Shown: positions 63,701 through 64,000 of the stretch, in pieces
How the letters are laid out: every line of letters begins with the position of its first letter
How positions within the stretch are numbered: position 1 is the stretch's first letter
Assembly (NCBI GenBank): GCA_017506865.1
Contig: JAFCMP010000528.1
Span: 62,001-126,000 of the forward strand
Origin: Tribonema minus
Lineage: Eukaryota > Sar > Xanthophyceae > Tribonematales > Tribonemataceae
Length of the DNA stretch: 64,000 bases
Direction: 5' to 3'
Translations under genes and position numbers: made by a program
The notes under the pieces: model-generated
What the model was told of the DNA's origin: nothing
Seen by the model: only the letters and a program-made list of their open reading frames with translations
Databases searched by the model: none

Positions 63701-64000
63701 TACGGTAGAGCGCGCTGTCGTCGTCATGGCACCAAACCAATACAGCTGTAGTCGTAGAACGCCATGCACATGAACAAACTGCTCCAACGTCGCCAGCATT
63801 GATCTTCAGCAGTAGCACTCGCCGGCCAGCAGCTGTCCCGCCAGCAGGCGGGCAGCCAGCCAGCGTTCCAGCAGGTCGTCGGATGTAATAACGCACTTGA
63901 AGTTGTTGCGGTGGCCTATACCTCAGAAGCACGCGCTCAGCAGCCGTAGTCACGGGCGTCCTGAGCAGAAAACACGCCTCAGCAGCACATATTGCAGAAG

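Overview
This window looks like nuclear DNA of a green alga. Three ordinary eukaryotic genes are split into many small exons by GT-AG (rarely GC-AG) introns. The xanthine dehydrogenase reads closest to plant-type enzymes, and a TGTAA-type polyadenylation signal, as used in green algae, follows it. A trebouxiophyte-like chlorophyte with moderate GC and many repeats is my best guess; the species cannot be told from the sequence.

Left third: the 5' part of the BRR2 spliceosomal helicase gene (minus strand, 1-3944, running off the left edge) and a phosphoinositide-specific phospholipase C gene (plus strand, 4984-12482) are divergent and share a 1-kb intergenic region. The phospholipase has the full PH / EF-hand / X / Y / C2 layout seen in animal delta-type enzymes. 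From 12.5 to 26 kb the DNA holds decayed mobile-element material: a broken coding remnant, a small inverted-repeat element, a truncated Fanzor-type (eukaryotic TnpB relative) copy at 14.7-16.4 kb, a cluster of diverged 0.8-2 kb repeats, a short telomere-like tract, and a stray duplicated piece of a xanthine dehydrogenase exon.

Middle: a complete 30-exon xanthine dehydrogenase gene fills 26191-45475 on the minus strand and encodes about 1409 residues with every iron-sulfur, FAD, NAD and molybdenum-site residue I looked for. One intron carries a TIR transposon next to a splice donor.

Right third: 47687-59593 is a tandem array of a 5.48-kb unit (two nearly identical full copies plus a diverged partial third). 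Every copy starts at the 3' end of a minus-strand Fanzor-like gene with an unusual long Asp/Glu-rich tail. Each full unit also carries an opposing second Fanzor-like fragment, a tRNA-like sequence and a dispersed repeat. A non-autonomous hAT element with a perfect 8-bp target duplication follows (60464-61188), then a cluster of short palindromic TATAAGAAAC-type repeats around a (GCT)17 microsatellite. The Fanzor array, with its conserved 3' non-coding end that may specify a guide RNA, is the most unusual system here.
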